Assembly: GCA_040384325.1 (NCBI GenBank) | Contig: JAZKJL010000005.1 | Location: 744,001-808,000, forward strand | Source of the DNA: JACMLX01 sp040384325 | GTDB lineage: Bacteria; Gemmatimonadota; Gemmatimonadetes; Gemmatimonadales; Gemmatimonadaceae | Reading direction: 5' to 3' | DNA length: 64,000 bases | Shown here: positions 29,929-38,424 of the stretch, piece by piece | How the letters are laid out: the number at the start of each line of letters is the position of its first letter | Position numbering within the stretch: position 1 is the stretch's first letter | Made by a program: the position numbers and the translations under genes | Notes under the pieces: generated by a model | The model's input: only the letters and a program-made list of their open reading frames with translations | Told to the model about the DNA's origin: nothing | The model's database searches: none

Positions 29929-30585
29929 GTGACCAGCCTGCAGCCGATCGATCTGGTCTGCCCGGTCTGCGACAATCACTTCCGATCGCAGTCGGTGCTG
30001 GCCACGAACTCCTTCGGCGGCAAGCGCACCGATTTTCACGAACGGGCCGCCGGCGCACAGCCGCTCCCGTACCTGGTGCACTGCTGCACCGCCTGCGGCT
30101 ACAGCGGCGTGGCGCAGGGATTCGCCGAGAGCACCGAGGTGACGCCGCAGGTGCGTGCGCAGGTGCTCACCGTGCTGACGCCGCGCGTTGCCGCCGAGGG
30201 GCTGGTGGCGGCCAGCGAGCGGTACGAGGCGTCGGCGCTGGTGGCGGAGTGGAAGGGTGAACATCCACGCCACATCGGTGACCTGCTGCTGCGCGCGGCC
30301 TGGTGCTGCGTGGACGACCAGGATCACGAAGGCGAACGATACTTCCGTCGTGCCGCGGCGGTGCGCTTCGACGAAGCGCTCGCCCTGCACGGCACGGTGC
30401 CGTCAGCGGAGCGCGCGGTGCTGACCTACCTGATCGGCGAGTTGTGGCGCCGCATCGGCGACGAGCGTGCCGCCGCCGACTGGTTCGGCCGCGTCGAGGC
30501 GGAGATCGTCGACGCCACCGAGCAGCAGTGGGTCATCGAGGCGGCGCGTCAGCAGCGCGATGCGCCGCAGGAGTGGTTCGGCTGA
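29929..30585 (+). CDS. DUF2225 family zinc-binding protein
   Basis: 218 residues from a GTG. V-C-P-V-C-D-N-H-F (about 10-18) and C-C-T-A-C-G-Y (about 53-59) form a zinc knuckle, with R-T-D-F-H and P-Y-L-V-H between, the defining pattern of DUF2225. The remainder is helical and TPR-like (A-A-W-C-C-V-D-D... then Y-L-I-G-E-L-W-R-R-I-G-D). The role is unknown; a regulatory or scaffold function is proposed for relatives. Confidence 0.78.
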   Translation: MTSLQPIDLVCPVCDNHFRSQSVLATNSFGGKRTDFHERAAGAQPLPYLVHCCTACGYSGVAQGFAESTEVTPQVRAQVLTVLTPRVAAEGLVAASERYEASALVAEWKGEHPRHIGDLLLRAAWCCVDDQDHEGERYFRRAAAVRFDEALALHGTVPSAERAVLTYLIGELWRRIGDERAAADWFGRVEAEIVDATEQQWVIEAARQQRDAPQEWFG

Positions 30586-30637
30586 CGCTCGGTGCGTCGT
30601 TCGACCACCTGGTCGTGCCGACGCGTGCAGGAATTCC

Positions 30638-31267
30638 CTAACGCGTCCCGAACAGGCGGTCGCCGGCGTCGCCCAGCCCGGGCACGATGTAGCCATGTTC
30701 ATTCAGCGCGCGATCGATCGCGGCGCAGATGATCGGCACGTCGGGATGCGCGGCCCGCAGTCTCCGGATCCCATCCGGCGCCGCGACGATGCACATGAAC
30801 GTGATCCGCTCGGCGCCGGCCTTCTTCAGCGACGACACCGCCGCCGCGGCACTGCCGCCGGTGGCCAGCATCGGGTCGAGCACGATGAAGGCGCGGTCCG
30901 ACGCGTCGCCAGGGACCTTGAAGTAGTAGTCCACCGGTTCCAGCGTATCGTGATCCCGGTACAGCCCGATGTGGCCGACGCGTGCGCCGGGCACCAGTCG
31001 CAACACACCCTCCACCATGCCAAGACCGGCGCGGAGGATCGGCACCACCGTCAGCTTCTTCCCCTGCACGGCGACGCCGACGTGTGATTCCAGCGGCGTC
31101 TCGACCGGATACGGTTCGAGCGACAGCGATGCGGTGGCCTCATAGGCCAGCAGCATCGCGATCTCGTCCACCAGTTCCTTGAAGAGCTTCGTGGACGCGC
31201 TGCGATCACGCAGCCGCGTGACCTTGTGCTGCACCAGCGGGTGACGGACGAGCGTGACGCCGTCCAT
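30638..31267 (-). CDS. upp: uracil phosphoribosyltransferase
   Basis: 209 residues from the ATG at 31267 (a GTG at 31291 would add 8). It salvages uracil to UMP with PRPP. M-D-G-V-T-L-V-R-H-P-L-V-Q-H-K-V-T-x-L-R is the normal N-terminus. The PRPP loop reads V-L-D-P-M-L-A-T-G-G-S (about 126-136), and the uracil-binding G-Y-I-V-P-G-L-G-D-A-G-D is near the C-terminus. Together with pyrE and the nucleoside importer, the window covers both pyrimidine synthesis and salvage. Confidence 0.94.
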   Translation of the reverse strand: MDGVTLVRHPLVQHKVTRLRDRSASTKLFKELVDEIAMLLAYEATASLSLEPYPVETPLESHVGVAVQGKKLTVVPILRAGLGMVEGVLRLVPGARVGHIGLYRDHDTLEPVDYYFKVPGDASDRAFIVLDPMLATGGSAAAAVSSLKKAGAERITFMCIVAAPDGIRRLRAAHPDVPIICAAIDRALNEHGYIVPGLGDAGDRLFGTR

Positions 31268-31460
31268 CTCGGAGATCGGTTCGTGTGACACGCGGTCAAG
31301 ATGCCGAGTGGATGCTGGCGAACGGAAGGGTATCACGGCTCGTATCTTCTGCGGGACGGTGCGGTCGGGGTTACCCGCCACGTGACTTTGGTGTAGCTAC
31401 GACGCCTGAGTCAGATTCGCTCGACCATTCGCCAGCCTCGTCCACAGCCCACGACCTTCG

Positions 31461-32843
31461 ATGCAGATCACGTTCTCCGGTGCCGCCCAGGAAGTCACTG
31501 GATCGTGCCACATTCTCGAAGTCGGCGGGCGCACCGTACTGCTCGACTGCGGCCTGTTTCAGGGGCACCGGGCCGACTCGCGGCGAAAGAACGAAATCCT
31601 GCCGCTGCCGGTGGATCAGATCGACGCGGTGGTGCTCAGCCACGCGCACATCGATCACGCAGGGCGACTTCCGTTCCTGGTCCGCTCGGGCTACGACGGG
31701 ATGATCCACGCCACCGCTGCGACCCGCGACCTCTGCGCGATCATGCTGGCCGACTCGGCGCGCATCCAGGTGAAGGATGCGGAGTTTCTCGAACGTCGGC
31801 ATCAGGAGCATGCCGAGCCGCTCTACACGCCGGAAGACGCGGACCAGGTGTTGAAGCAGATGATCGGCATGCCGTACGATCGCTGGTTCGACGTGGTGCC
31901 CGGTGTTCGTGCGCAGTTCATCGACGCCGGCCACATCCTCGGCTCGGCGTCGGTGGTGCTGGAGTGCACCGAGGCCGGACGCACCGTGCGGCTCGCATTC
32001 TCGGGCGACGTGGGGCGCGCGGGACTGGCGATCATCCGCGATCCGCAGCCGCCGCAGAAGATCGACGTGATGATCATGGAGTCCACCTACGGCGATCGTG
32101 ACCACCTGCCCATCTCCGACGCCCGTGCGGAGCTGGGTCGCATCGTGCGCGAGACGGCCGGTCGCGGTGGCCGCGTGATCATCCCGGCGTTCGCGGTCGG
32201 GCGTGTGCAGGAACTGGTGTACGACCTGCATGCACTGGCGCGCGCGGGCGAGATCCCGCGGCTGCCGATCTACATCGACAGTCCGCTGGCGACCAGCGCG
32301 ACCGAAGTGTTCGAGATGCATCCCGAATGCTTCGATCGCAGCGAGGACCTGGTGAAGGCCGTGGAGGAACTGTTCCACTTCGACCTCGTGCACTACACGC
32401 GCGACGTGGCCGAGAGCAAGGCGCTGAATGCAATGCACGGTCCGATGATCATCATCTCGCCGTCGGGGATGGCGGAGTCGGGACGGGTGCTGCATCACCT
32501 CGCCAATGGCGCGTCGGACCAGCGGAACACGATCCTGGTGGTCGGCTTCATGGCCGAACACACGCTCGGTCGTCGCATCGTGGAGAAGCGCGAGTCGCTG
32601 CGGATCTTCGGCACCAACGTGCCGTTGCGCGCGCAGGTGGAGATCCTCAACGGATATTCGGCGCACGCCGACCGCGGTGGGCTGCTGGCCTGGCTCGACA
32701 CGGTGAAGACCACGTCGCCGCAGCTCACGCGTGTGCTGCTGGTGCATGGCGAGCCACCGGCGCAGGCCGCGCTGGCGGCGGCCCTGACCACGAAGGGGTA
32801 CCATGTCACGGCGCCGGCACCCGGCGACCGGGTCACGCTCTGA
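31461..32843 (+). CDS. metallo-beta-lactamase/beta-CASP RNA-processing nuclease
   Basis: 460 residues. Motif 2 H-A-H-I-D-H-A-G (about 54-61) with downstream D-A-G-H-I-L-G-S and G-D-V-G-R forms the two-zinc active site. E-S-T-Y-G-D-R opens the beta-CASP insertion, and G-Y-S-A-H-A-D (about 400) gives the final His. The RMMBL C-terminal segment is present. Relatives are CPSF73-like nucleases acting on RNA ends. A TetR regulator follows after 27 bases. Confidence 0.9.
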   Translation: MQITFSGAAQEVTGSCHILEVGGRTVLLDCGLFQGHRADSRRKNEILPLPVDQIDAVVLSHAHIDHAGRLPFLVRSGYDGMIHATAATRDLCAIMLADSARIQVKDAEFLERRHQEHAEPLYTPEDADQVLKQMIGMPYDRWFDVVPGVRAQFIDAGHILGSASVVLECTEAGRTVRLAFSGDVGRAGLAIIRDPQPPQKIDVMIMESTYGDRDHLPISDARAELGRIVRETAGRGGRVIIPAFAVGRVQELVYDLHALARAGEIPRLPIYIDSPLATSATEVFEMHPECFDRSEDLVKAVEELFHFDLVHYTRDVAESKALNAMHGPMIIISPSGMAESGRVLHHLANGASDQRNTILVVGFMAEHTLGRRIVEKRESLRIFGTNVPLRAQVEILNGYSAHADRGGLLAWLDTVKTTSPQLTRVLLVHGEPPAQAALAAALTTKGYHVTAPAPGDRVTL

Positions 32844-32870
32844 TGTCGCCGGCGGCGGCGGAGGCAGCCG

Positions 32871-33449
32871 ATGGGTGAGGCGACGAGCACGCGCGGCGCG
32901 GCCGCCGGACGGATTCTCGAGGCCACCAGCGCCTGCATCGTGCAGAAGGGTGCGGCCGACGTGAGCCTGCAGGACGTGGCGGAGGCGGCCGGTGTCAGCA
33001 AGGCGCTGATCCACTACCACTTTCACGACAAGGGCGAGCTGCTGGCGCGACTGGTGGAATGGCTGCGCGCCGGCCTGGTGGCGCGGCAATCGACGGCGCT
33101 GTCCGGCGTGTCGGGATCGGCGGCACTCGACGCCCTCTGGCAGTGGCTGTCCGACGAACTGGAACGCGGCGACCTGCGTGCGTTGCTGGACCTGTCGCTG
33201 GTGCAGGGCGAGGCGGTGCAGGCGGCGGTGCGGATCACGGCCGCCGAGCGCCGCGATGCGGCGACGCTGGTGATCACGCAGCTATTCGATGCGCTCGGGC
33301 TCAAGCCTCGCGTGCCGTCGGCGCTCATCGGCCATGCGTTCGTGGCCTTCGTGGATGGACTGGCGCTGGACGGCGTGGTGGAGCCGGAGCGTAACGCCCG
33401 CATATCCTTCGACGTGTTCTGGCTCGCGATGCTCAGTCTCACGGACTGA
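32871..33449 (+). CDS. TetR family transcriptional regulator
   Basis: 192 residues from an ATG with a GGAGG-type ribosome-binding site. The N-terminal helix-turn-helix (about 27-48) reads V-S-L-Q-D-V-A-E-A-A-G-V-S-K-A-L-I-H-Y-H-F. The C-terminal ligand domain is variable and its inducer unknown. No separate promoter is evident, so it may be read with the upstream nuclease gene. Confidence 0.85.
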   Translation: MGEATSTRGAAAGRILEATSACIVQKGAADVSLQDVAEAAGVSKALIHYHFHDKGELLARLVEWLRAGLVARQSTALSGVSGSAALDALWQWLSDELERGDLRALLDLSLVQGEAVQAAVRITAAERRDAATLVITQLFDALGLKPRVPSALIGHAFVAFVDGLALDGVVEPERNARISFDVFWLAMLSLTD

Positions 33450-33469
33450 CGACTCCGACACCTTCCCGC

Positions 33470-34090
33470 GTGGCTCGACGACAGCGCTCCGCGTCCAGCG
33501 GCTTCGCCCGGCTCATCGGCCGCGTCCTCATCCTGCTGATCGGGTTGTGGGCGGTGCTGGTGGCGGCCGTGCTCCTCGCCGGGAACGTGGATGCGGCACG
33601 ACCCGCGGATGCGATCGTGGTGCTGGGCGCCGCGCAGTATGCGGGACGTCCGTCACCGGTGCTCGAGGCACGACTGGATCATGCGGTGGCGCTGTATCGT
33701 CGCAAGATCGCGAAGACGCTGATCTTCACCGGCGGCCGAAAGTCGGGTGACATCAGCAGCGAGGCGGCGACCAGCGCGCGATACGCGCGTCGCAAGGGCG
33801 TGCCGCAATCGGCGATCGTGATGGAAGACGAGAGCCGGAGCACCACGGAGCAGATGCACGCGGTGGCCCGCATCGCGAAGGCGCGGAAGTTCGAGAGCGT
33901 GGTGCTGGTGAGTGACCGCTTCCACATGCTGCGCCTCCTGCTCACCGCACACCGACTTGGCCTCACGGCACACGGTTCGCCGACGCGCAGCAGCCCGATC
34001 TCGCTCACCGAGATGGCGGGGATTCGTTATGTGCTGGCCGAGTCGGTGAAGGCGCCGCTGGCGTTCCTGCTGGAAGGGGTCGACGAGTAG
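33470..34090 (+). CDS. SanA/YdcF-like DUF218 membrane protein
   Basis: 206 residues from a GTG. One N-terminal helix (about 15-40), then a Rossmann-like DUF218 domain: A-D-A-I-V-V-L-G-A-A-Q-Y, F-T-G-G-R-K-S-G-D, E-S-R-S-T-T-E-Q-M and V-L-V-S-D-R-F-H-M-L-R. The family acts in the envelope (SanA, ElyC) and affects vancomycin sensitivity or cell-envelope polysaccharide steps. Ends near a convergent aminotransferase-like gene. Confidence 0.85.
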   Translation: MARRQRSASSGFARLIGRVLILLIGLWAVLVAAVLLAGNVDAARPADAIVVLGAAQYAGRPSPVLEARLDHAVALYRRKIAKTLIFTGGRKSGDISSEAATSARYARRKGVPQSAIVMEDESRSTTEQMHAVARIAKARKFESVVLVSDRFHMLRLLLTAHRLGLTAHGSPTRSSPISLTEMAGIRYVLAESVKAPLAFLLEGVDE

Positions 34091-34097
34091 GTCGTCA

Positions 34098-34153
34098 CCT
34101 GAGTCGTGCGCGTGCGCGGATGCACCACGTGCCGCCGCACGCGCGCCTCAGGC
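34098..34153. terminator. possible terminator hairpin between convergent genes
   Basis: CCTGAG...GCGCGTGCGCGG (34098-34119) is imperfectly complementary to 34131-34153, with matching CCTGAG/CTCAGG ends and a GC-rich stem. It fills the 70-base gap between two convergent stops. Confidence 0.4.
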
Positions 34154-34161
34154 CGCGGTCG

Positions 34162-35061
34162 TCAGTCGACCACGAAGTCGACGCCGGCGAGGCGGGCCAT
34201 CTCGGCACGCCAGGCATCGTGCAGGGCCCGGAACCGGGGCGAGCGACCGGTGCCACCGATCGGGGCGCCGTCGAGCTGGGTGATGGGCACCACGCCGCGG
34301 ATCGAGCTGCTGGCGCAGGCGGCGTCGGCATGCTGCAGCGCTGCGATCGGCGCCTCGACTTCCTGCACGGTGAGGCCGAGTGAGGGTGCGAGCGAGAGGA
34401 GCAGGCCGAGGGTGGTGCCTGTGAGGGCACCGGTGGCGGCGGAGGGGGTGAACAGCGTGGCGTCGGCGAACCAGCAGATGTTCGATGCCGTGCACCCGAT
34501 GATGCGGTCGTCGGTGTCGAGCACCAGCGCATCGTCCACGCCCTGGCTGTGGGCCTCGCGGAGGGCGAGCACGTTGCAAGTGTAGTCCAGCGACTTGATG
34601 CCGGCGGTGGCGCGCCGGGCACTCCAGCGCCACTGGCTGGTGATCAGCGTGAGCCCGCGCTCGATCACTTCCTCGCGCACCGCGATGCGCGGGGTGAGGG
34701 TGACGATGGACCGGGACGCGCCACCGCTGAGTCCGGCCATGCCGGGGAGGGCGTCGCCGCGGGTCAGCGTGAGGCGCAGCACCGCGTCGGGCACCTGCAT
34801 GCGGAGCGCGGTCGCGGCGGCGTCGGCGATCAGGCCACCGAGGCCGTCCGGTAGAACCAAGCCAAGCCGTTCGGCGCCGCTGGCCAGTCGGGCGAGGTGG
34901 GCGGCGGCCATCGGGGCGACGCCGTTCAGCACCCGGATCGTCTCGAAGACGCCGTCGCCGAGCATGAGCCCGCGATCGAAGGCGGAGACGGCGTGGCTGG
35001 AGTCGGTCACCGCCTCGCCATCCACCCAGGCGCGGATGGGCGAGCTGCCGCGCGCGGTCAT
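34162..35061 (-). CDS. PLP class IV aminotransferase/4-amino-4-deoxychorismate lyase-like
   Basis: 299 residues from the ATG at 35061. F-D-R-G-L-M-L-G-D-G-V-F-E-T (about 28-41) and the PLP Lys in A-G-I-K-S-L-D-Y-T-C-N (about 155-165) place it in fold-type IV. The region I-I-G-C-T-A-S-N-I-C-W aligns with T-E-C-C-A-A-N-L-F-W of E. coli PabC, favouring an aminodeoxychorismate lyase, but the conserved Glu is Gly here. A D-amino-acid or branched-chain aminotransferase is the alternative. No pabA/pabB genes are nearby. Confidence 0.75.
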   Translation of the reverse strand: MTARGSSPIRAWVDGEAVTDSSHAVSAFDRGLMLGDGVFETIRVLNGVAPMAAAHLARLASGAERLGLVLPDGLGGLIADAAATALRMQVPDAVLRLTLTRGDALPGMAGLSGGASRSIVTLTPRIAVREEVIERGLTLITSQWRWSARRATAGIKSLDYTCNVLALREAHSQGVDDALVLDTDDRIIGCTASNICWFADATLFTPSAATGALTGTTLGLLLSLAPSLGLTVQEVEAPIAALQHADAACASSSIRGVVPITQLDGAPIGGTGRSPRFRALHDAWRAEMARLAGVDFVVD

Positions 35062-35259
35062 CGCGCCCCCTCGGTCCGGACCGCCTTCCCTCGTGCGGTG
35101 ACCACTGCCGACCGCACCACCTGGCCACGACACGTACGCAACACTGTCTCCGGGAGGATCTGGGGGCGGACCGACGAACGCACCGGCTCACGACGACCGA
35201 TCACCTGCCACCGGGGTGGCGGCCGGGATCGTGCATGTGGTGAGGGTGCGCGGCGAATT

Positions 35260-35424
35260 CTAGTGCAGTGTGACAGAAGGCTCCTGGCAGGCGGGCGCGT
35301 CCTCTGGCCCGATCCGGCGTTGCAACTCCTCGCGATACCGCTGGTATCGCGCGGACTGGGCCTTGGCTCGCGCCAGAATCCCTCGCCCGCCTCGAGCCTG
35401 GAGCCTTCTGTCACACTACACTAG
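35260..35424. mobile_element. MITE-like 165 bp palindromic element
   Basis: Terminal inverted repeats of 29 bases (35260-35288 and 35396-35424) match at 27 positions. Each outer end is CTAG, the target of IS630/Tc1-mariner elements that duplicate TA. The interior is also self-complementary: AGGCGGGCG near 35288 pairs with CGCCCGCCT near 35386, and the centre is a 9-base hairpin CGCGATACC/GGTATCGCG (35331-35351). No gene inside. A second genomic copy would prove mobility. Confidence 0.55.
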
Positions 35425-35761
35425 CGCGTCGGGCGCCGGGGACAAGCAACCCCGATGTCGGCTGAACGACCGGGGACGATGGACCCGGGGAACGTCTGGT
35501 GCGGTATGAAGGGTACGGCGAGCCGTGTGTCGGATCGCGTCGGTCTCTTCGGGCTCATCACTGGAACATCATGGTGTCAGTGCTGCGACAGATTCGCAGC
35601 ACTGATTTGTGAATGTTCGCTGTTGAGTTGCTTCCAAGGCCGGCGCTGGCGAATGTCATGAAACGGTGGGCGGTCAACACCGTATGTGTGGCGGCAGCGG
35701 AGCGCAGGCGTTCACACTGGTTCAAACGCACGACCACTACAGAAGAAAGGAGCAGAAACGA
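35425..35761. other. gene-free leader upstream of the first barrel gene
   Basis: 337 bases with no credible coding region. It presumably holds the promoter of the outer-membrane gene at 35762, but no convincing -35/-10 pair is visible. The stretch just before the start contains AGAAAGGAGCAG, a strong ribosome-binding site. Confidence 0.4.
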
Positions 35762-36319
35762 ATGAAGAAGATTCTTGTTGGCGCAGCGGTGCTCGCGTCC
35801 CTGACCGCTGTCGCACCGACCGCGCAGGCTCAGCAGGCTGGCGGCGTCGTGTTCGGCATCTCCGGCGGCCTGAACGTGCCGATCGGCGACCTGGGCGATT
35901 CGCAGGGCTCGGGCTTCGGCCTGATGGGCCACATCACGGGCCGGCCGGGGTCGTTCCCGCTCGCCATCCGTGGTGACGTCGGCTTCCTGACCAACCCGGG
36001 CAAGACGATTACGCCGATCGGCGGTGGCCAGAGCTTCTCCACCGAAGGCGTGACCTGGACGACCGCGAACGCGAACGTGATCTACAACTTCGAGGGTGCC
36101 AAGGACGCCACCTTCGTCCCGTACATCATCGGTGGCGGCGGCATCTACAACGGCAGCGAAGGCATCGGCACCAAGCTCGGCCTGAGCGCTGGCGGCGGCG
36201 TGACGTTCAAGCTCTCGGGCTTCGACGCGTTCACCGAGGCGCGTTTCACCAACATCTTCACCGACGGCTCGTCGGCACGGATGATCCCGATCATGTTCGG
36301 CGTGAACTTCAAGCCGTAA
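35762..36319 (+). CDS. small outer-membrane beta-barrel protein
   Basis: 185 residues from the ATG at 35762, preceded by a strong AAAGGAG. Signal peptide M-K-K-I-L-V-G-A-A-V-L ... A-Q-A-Q (cleavage near residue 25). The mature 160 residues alternate hydrophobic and polar as short strands rich in G and aromatic ends (G-V-V-F-G-I-S-G-G-L-N-V-P-I-G-D-L, then F-T-E-A-R-F-T-N-I-F-T-D) and finish with F-G-V-N-F-K-P, a barrel-type C-terminus. OmpW/OmpA-like eight-strand barrel is likely. Codon choice suggests high expression. Confidence 0.75.
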   Translation: MKKILVGAAVLASLTAVAPTAQAQQAGGVVFGISGGLNVPIGDLGDSQGSGFGLMGHITGRPGSFPLAIRGDVGFLTNPGKTITPIGGGQSFSTEGVTWTTANANVIYNFEGAKDATFVPYIIGGGGIYNGSEGIGTKLGLSAGGGVTFKLSGFDAFTEARFTNIFTDGSSARMIPIMFGVNFKP

Positions 36320-36352
36320 CATTCGCTGCGCCCTTCCGGGGGCGTGCCGACG

Positions 36353-36384
36353 GCGCCCGGTCCGCGATCTCGCGGGCCGGGCGC
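36353..36384 (+). terminator. terminator after the first barrel gene
   Basis: A 14-base stem, GCGCCCGGTCCGCG (36353-36366) with CGCGGGCCGGGCGC (36371-36384), one G-T pair, 4-base loop ATCT. It lies 34 bases past the stop and is followed by TTCGTCGTT. Confidence 0.8.
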
Positions 36385-36534
36385 TTCGTCGTTCCGGCAC
36401 CCCGCTCACCGGCGGCCACACCACACTGGTGAGCGACGGGCCGATCGGCTTTCATTCGCGCTCGCATGCACCGTCCATCTCGCGGGGGTGCGCGCGTGGT
36501 GCACCGATCGGTCCCGCATCCGGAGCCCGGCTTG

Positions 36535-37749
36535 ATGGCTGACACACCGCATTCGTCGCTGCCCGGGCAGCCTGGCCCCGGCGTCCCCGGCATCACCAGC
36601 ACCGCCTACGACGATCCGACGCTGGGCTTCCTGCCGTCGGAGCAGCCGGAGATGGACGGCGAGCTGGAGACCGACCAGACGCTGTGGGCGGTGGTGTTCG
36701 CTGGCGGCATCGGGTCGCGCTTCTGGCCGCTGAGCACGCCCGAGCGACCGAAGCCACTGCTGCGCCTGGTGGGTGACCGGCCCCTGATCGCCGACACGCT
36801 GAGCCGCCTGCACCCGCTGATCCCGGCCGAACGGACGCTGGTGCTGACCAGCGCCGACATCGCCGATGCGATCCGCGCCGCGATTCCGCAGCTGCCGCTC
36901 AAGAACATGCTGGTCGAGCCCCGCCCGCTGGGCACCGCCGCCGCGCTGGCGTGGGGCGCCCAGGAGATCATCAACCGGATGGGCCGGAGCACGGTGTTCT
37001 GCGCCCTGCATGCCGACCTCTCGGCCCAGTACGAAGACGAGTTCCGTCGCTCGATCCGCCGCGCCGCCACCTACGCGGCAGGCGAGGACGCACCGCTCGT
37101 CGCCATCGGCGCCCGCCCCACCCGACCCGACACCGGCTTCGGCTACATGCTCGGCGGTACCGAGCTGGAGCCGGGCATGGAGCTGGCCAAGGGAGGCGCC
37201 TGCCTGGTGTCACGCTTCGTCGAGAAGCCGGGCCCGATGCAGGCGGAAGAGTTCATCGCCGACGGTGCGATGTGGAACGCCGGCATCTACTGCTGGCAGG
37301 CGGGCGCCGTGCTGGATGCGCTCGAGGCCCACACCACCGAACTGGCCGACGGCCTGGCCTACCTGGCCTCGGGCAAGGTGGATCGCTTCTTCGGCATGGT
37401 GCAGTCGGTCTCGATCGAGCGCGGGCTGCTGGAGCGCATCGAGAACCTGGTCTGCGTGCCGTCGAGCTTCGGCTGGGACGACGTGGGCACGTGGGCCTGC
37501 CTGCGCCGCGTGCGCGAACTGGACGACACGGGCAACGGCGTGATCGGCGATGCACTGCTGGTGGACGCGGAATCGAACGTGGTGCACACCGAGTCGGGCC
37601 GAGTGGTGGTGTACGGCGTGAACTCGCTGCTCGTCGTCTCGCTGCCAGGCGTCACGTTCGTCACGTCGCTGGAGCGTGCCGCGGAGCTCAATGCGCTGTT
37701 CGACGGGCTGCCGAAAGAGCTGCGTCGCAATCCGATCGCCGAGCTCTGA
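36535..37749 (+). CDS. manC: mannose-1-phosphate guanylyltransferase
   Basis: 404 residues from the ATG at 36535. It makes GDP-mannose from mannose-1-phosphate and GTP for surface polysaccharide. The nucleotidyltransferase signature F-A-G-G-I-G-S-R-F-W-P-L-S-x5-P-K-P-L-L begins near residue 53; F-V-E-K-P, W-N-A-G-I-Y-C-W and F-G-W-D-D-V-G-T-W follow. There is no phosphomannose isomerase domain, so it is monofunctional. The first 45 residues are an unusual G/P-rich acidic extension. Confidence 0.92.
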   Translation: MADTPHSSLPGQPGPGVPGITSTAYDDPTLGFLPSEQPEMDGELETDQTLWAVVFAGGIGSRFWPLSTPERPKPLLRLVGDRPLIADTLSRLHPLIPAERTLVLTSADIADAIRAAIPQLPLKNMLVEPRPLGTAAALAWGAQEIINRMGRSTVFCALHADLSAQYEDEFRRSIRRAATYAAGEDAPLVAIGARPTRPDTGFGYMLGGTELEPGMELAKGGACLVSRFVEKPGPMQAEEFIADGAMWNAGIYCWQAGAVLDALEAHTTELADGLAYLASGKVDRFFGMVQSVSIERGLLERIENLVCVPSSFGWDDVGTWACLRRVRELDDTGNGVIGDALLVDAESNVVHTESGRVVVYGVNSLLVVSLPGVTFVTSLERAAELNALFDGLPKELRRNPIAEL

Positions 37750-37830
37750 GCGCGACTCGTCCGTTCTCCTGCATTCGCTCCGCAGTCAAGACGCGAGCTC
37801 GGTGTGCTGTTGCATGCCCCGTCTTAGCGC

Positions 37831-38210
37831 GTGAGATCGCAAACAATGTTCACGCGGGGGCCGCGGGGGACGCGGAGGGGTCCGTGTGTGCGAGTGATAT
37901 CGCTGCGGATTGGGGGCATCGCTGACCGCGTTCGGGCTTCTGCCGCGGCGCGTTCATCTCGCGGCCGCGAGCGTTCGAGGTAATTAACGGCCATGCTTTT
38001 TGTAGGAACTGCGGGTGGCGAGTGCAGTTCCAACAGCAATTGCGATGCGTCGTCGTGAAGCGACGCGCGCGACGCGGGCTGAAGGTCTGCCTGCTTGGTG
38101 CGGCTGCTGTGCGGATACGTGTCGGCGGCCGCCGCTCGCGGAGTGTCGGCATGCGAGCGGAGCCCCCCGCGTCCCCCGCGGCCCCCGCGTGAACATTGTT
38201 GACGATGCCT
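37831..38210. repeat. family-1 inverted-repeat intergenic element, copy 1
   Basis: Two near-identical arms in opposite orientation, 37841-37886 (forward) and 38158-38203 (reverse), each containing ACAATGTTCACGCGGGGG and GGGACGCGG. They bound a core with its own inner repeat: CTTTTTGTAGGAACTGCG (37996-38013) faces CAGTTCCAACAGCAATTG (38024-38041). No gene inside. It occupies most of the 675-base gap between manC and the next barrel gene. Related copies are at 51.3, 55.8 and 57.2 kb. Confidence 0.85.
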
Positions 38211-38424
38211 CGGACGCGTAGATGCCCGCGGAGGCAGGTAGCGTCCGGCTGGAACGACACGCAGCTGTCACCGGAAGGGGACAGCCGGAAGGGATCGCAG
38301 ACGGTAAAGCGTTCAGGAGTAACACTTTACCGATCTGGCTCGGCTCGGCATCGGTCGTGCCTTGGTGAGGGAACACGCAGCGAAGGTCGCGCTTCCGCTG
38401 CTGATCTCAACCGGAGCCCTCCCC

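Noticed and set aside
38303..38341. GGTAAAG/CTTTACC inverted repeat as an operator
   Set aside because: Only 7-base arms with a 25-base gap. Mentioned in the neighbouring gene entry, but not strong enough for a separate call.
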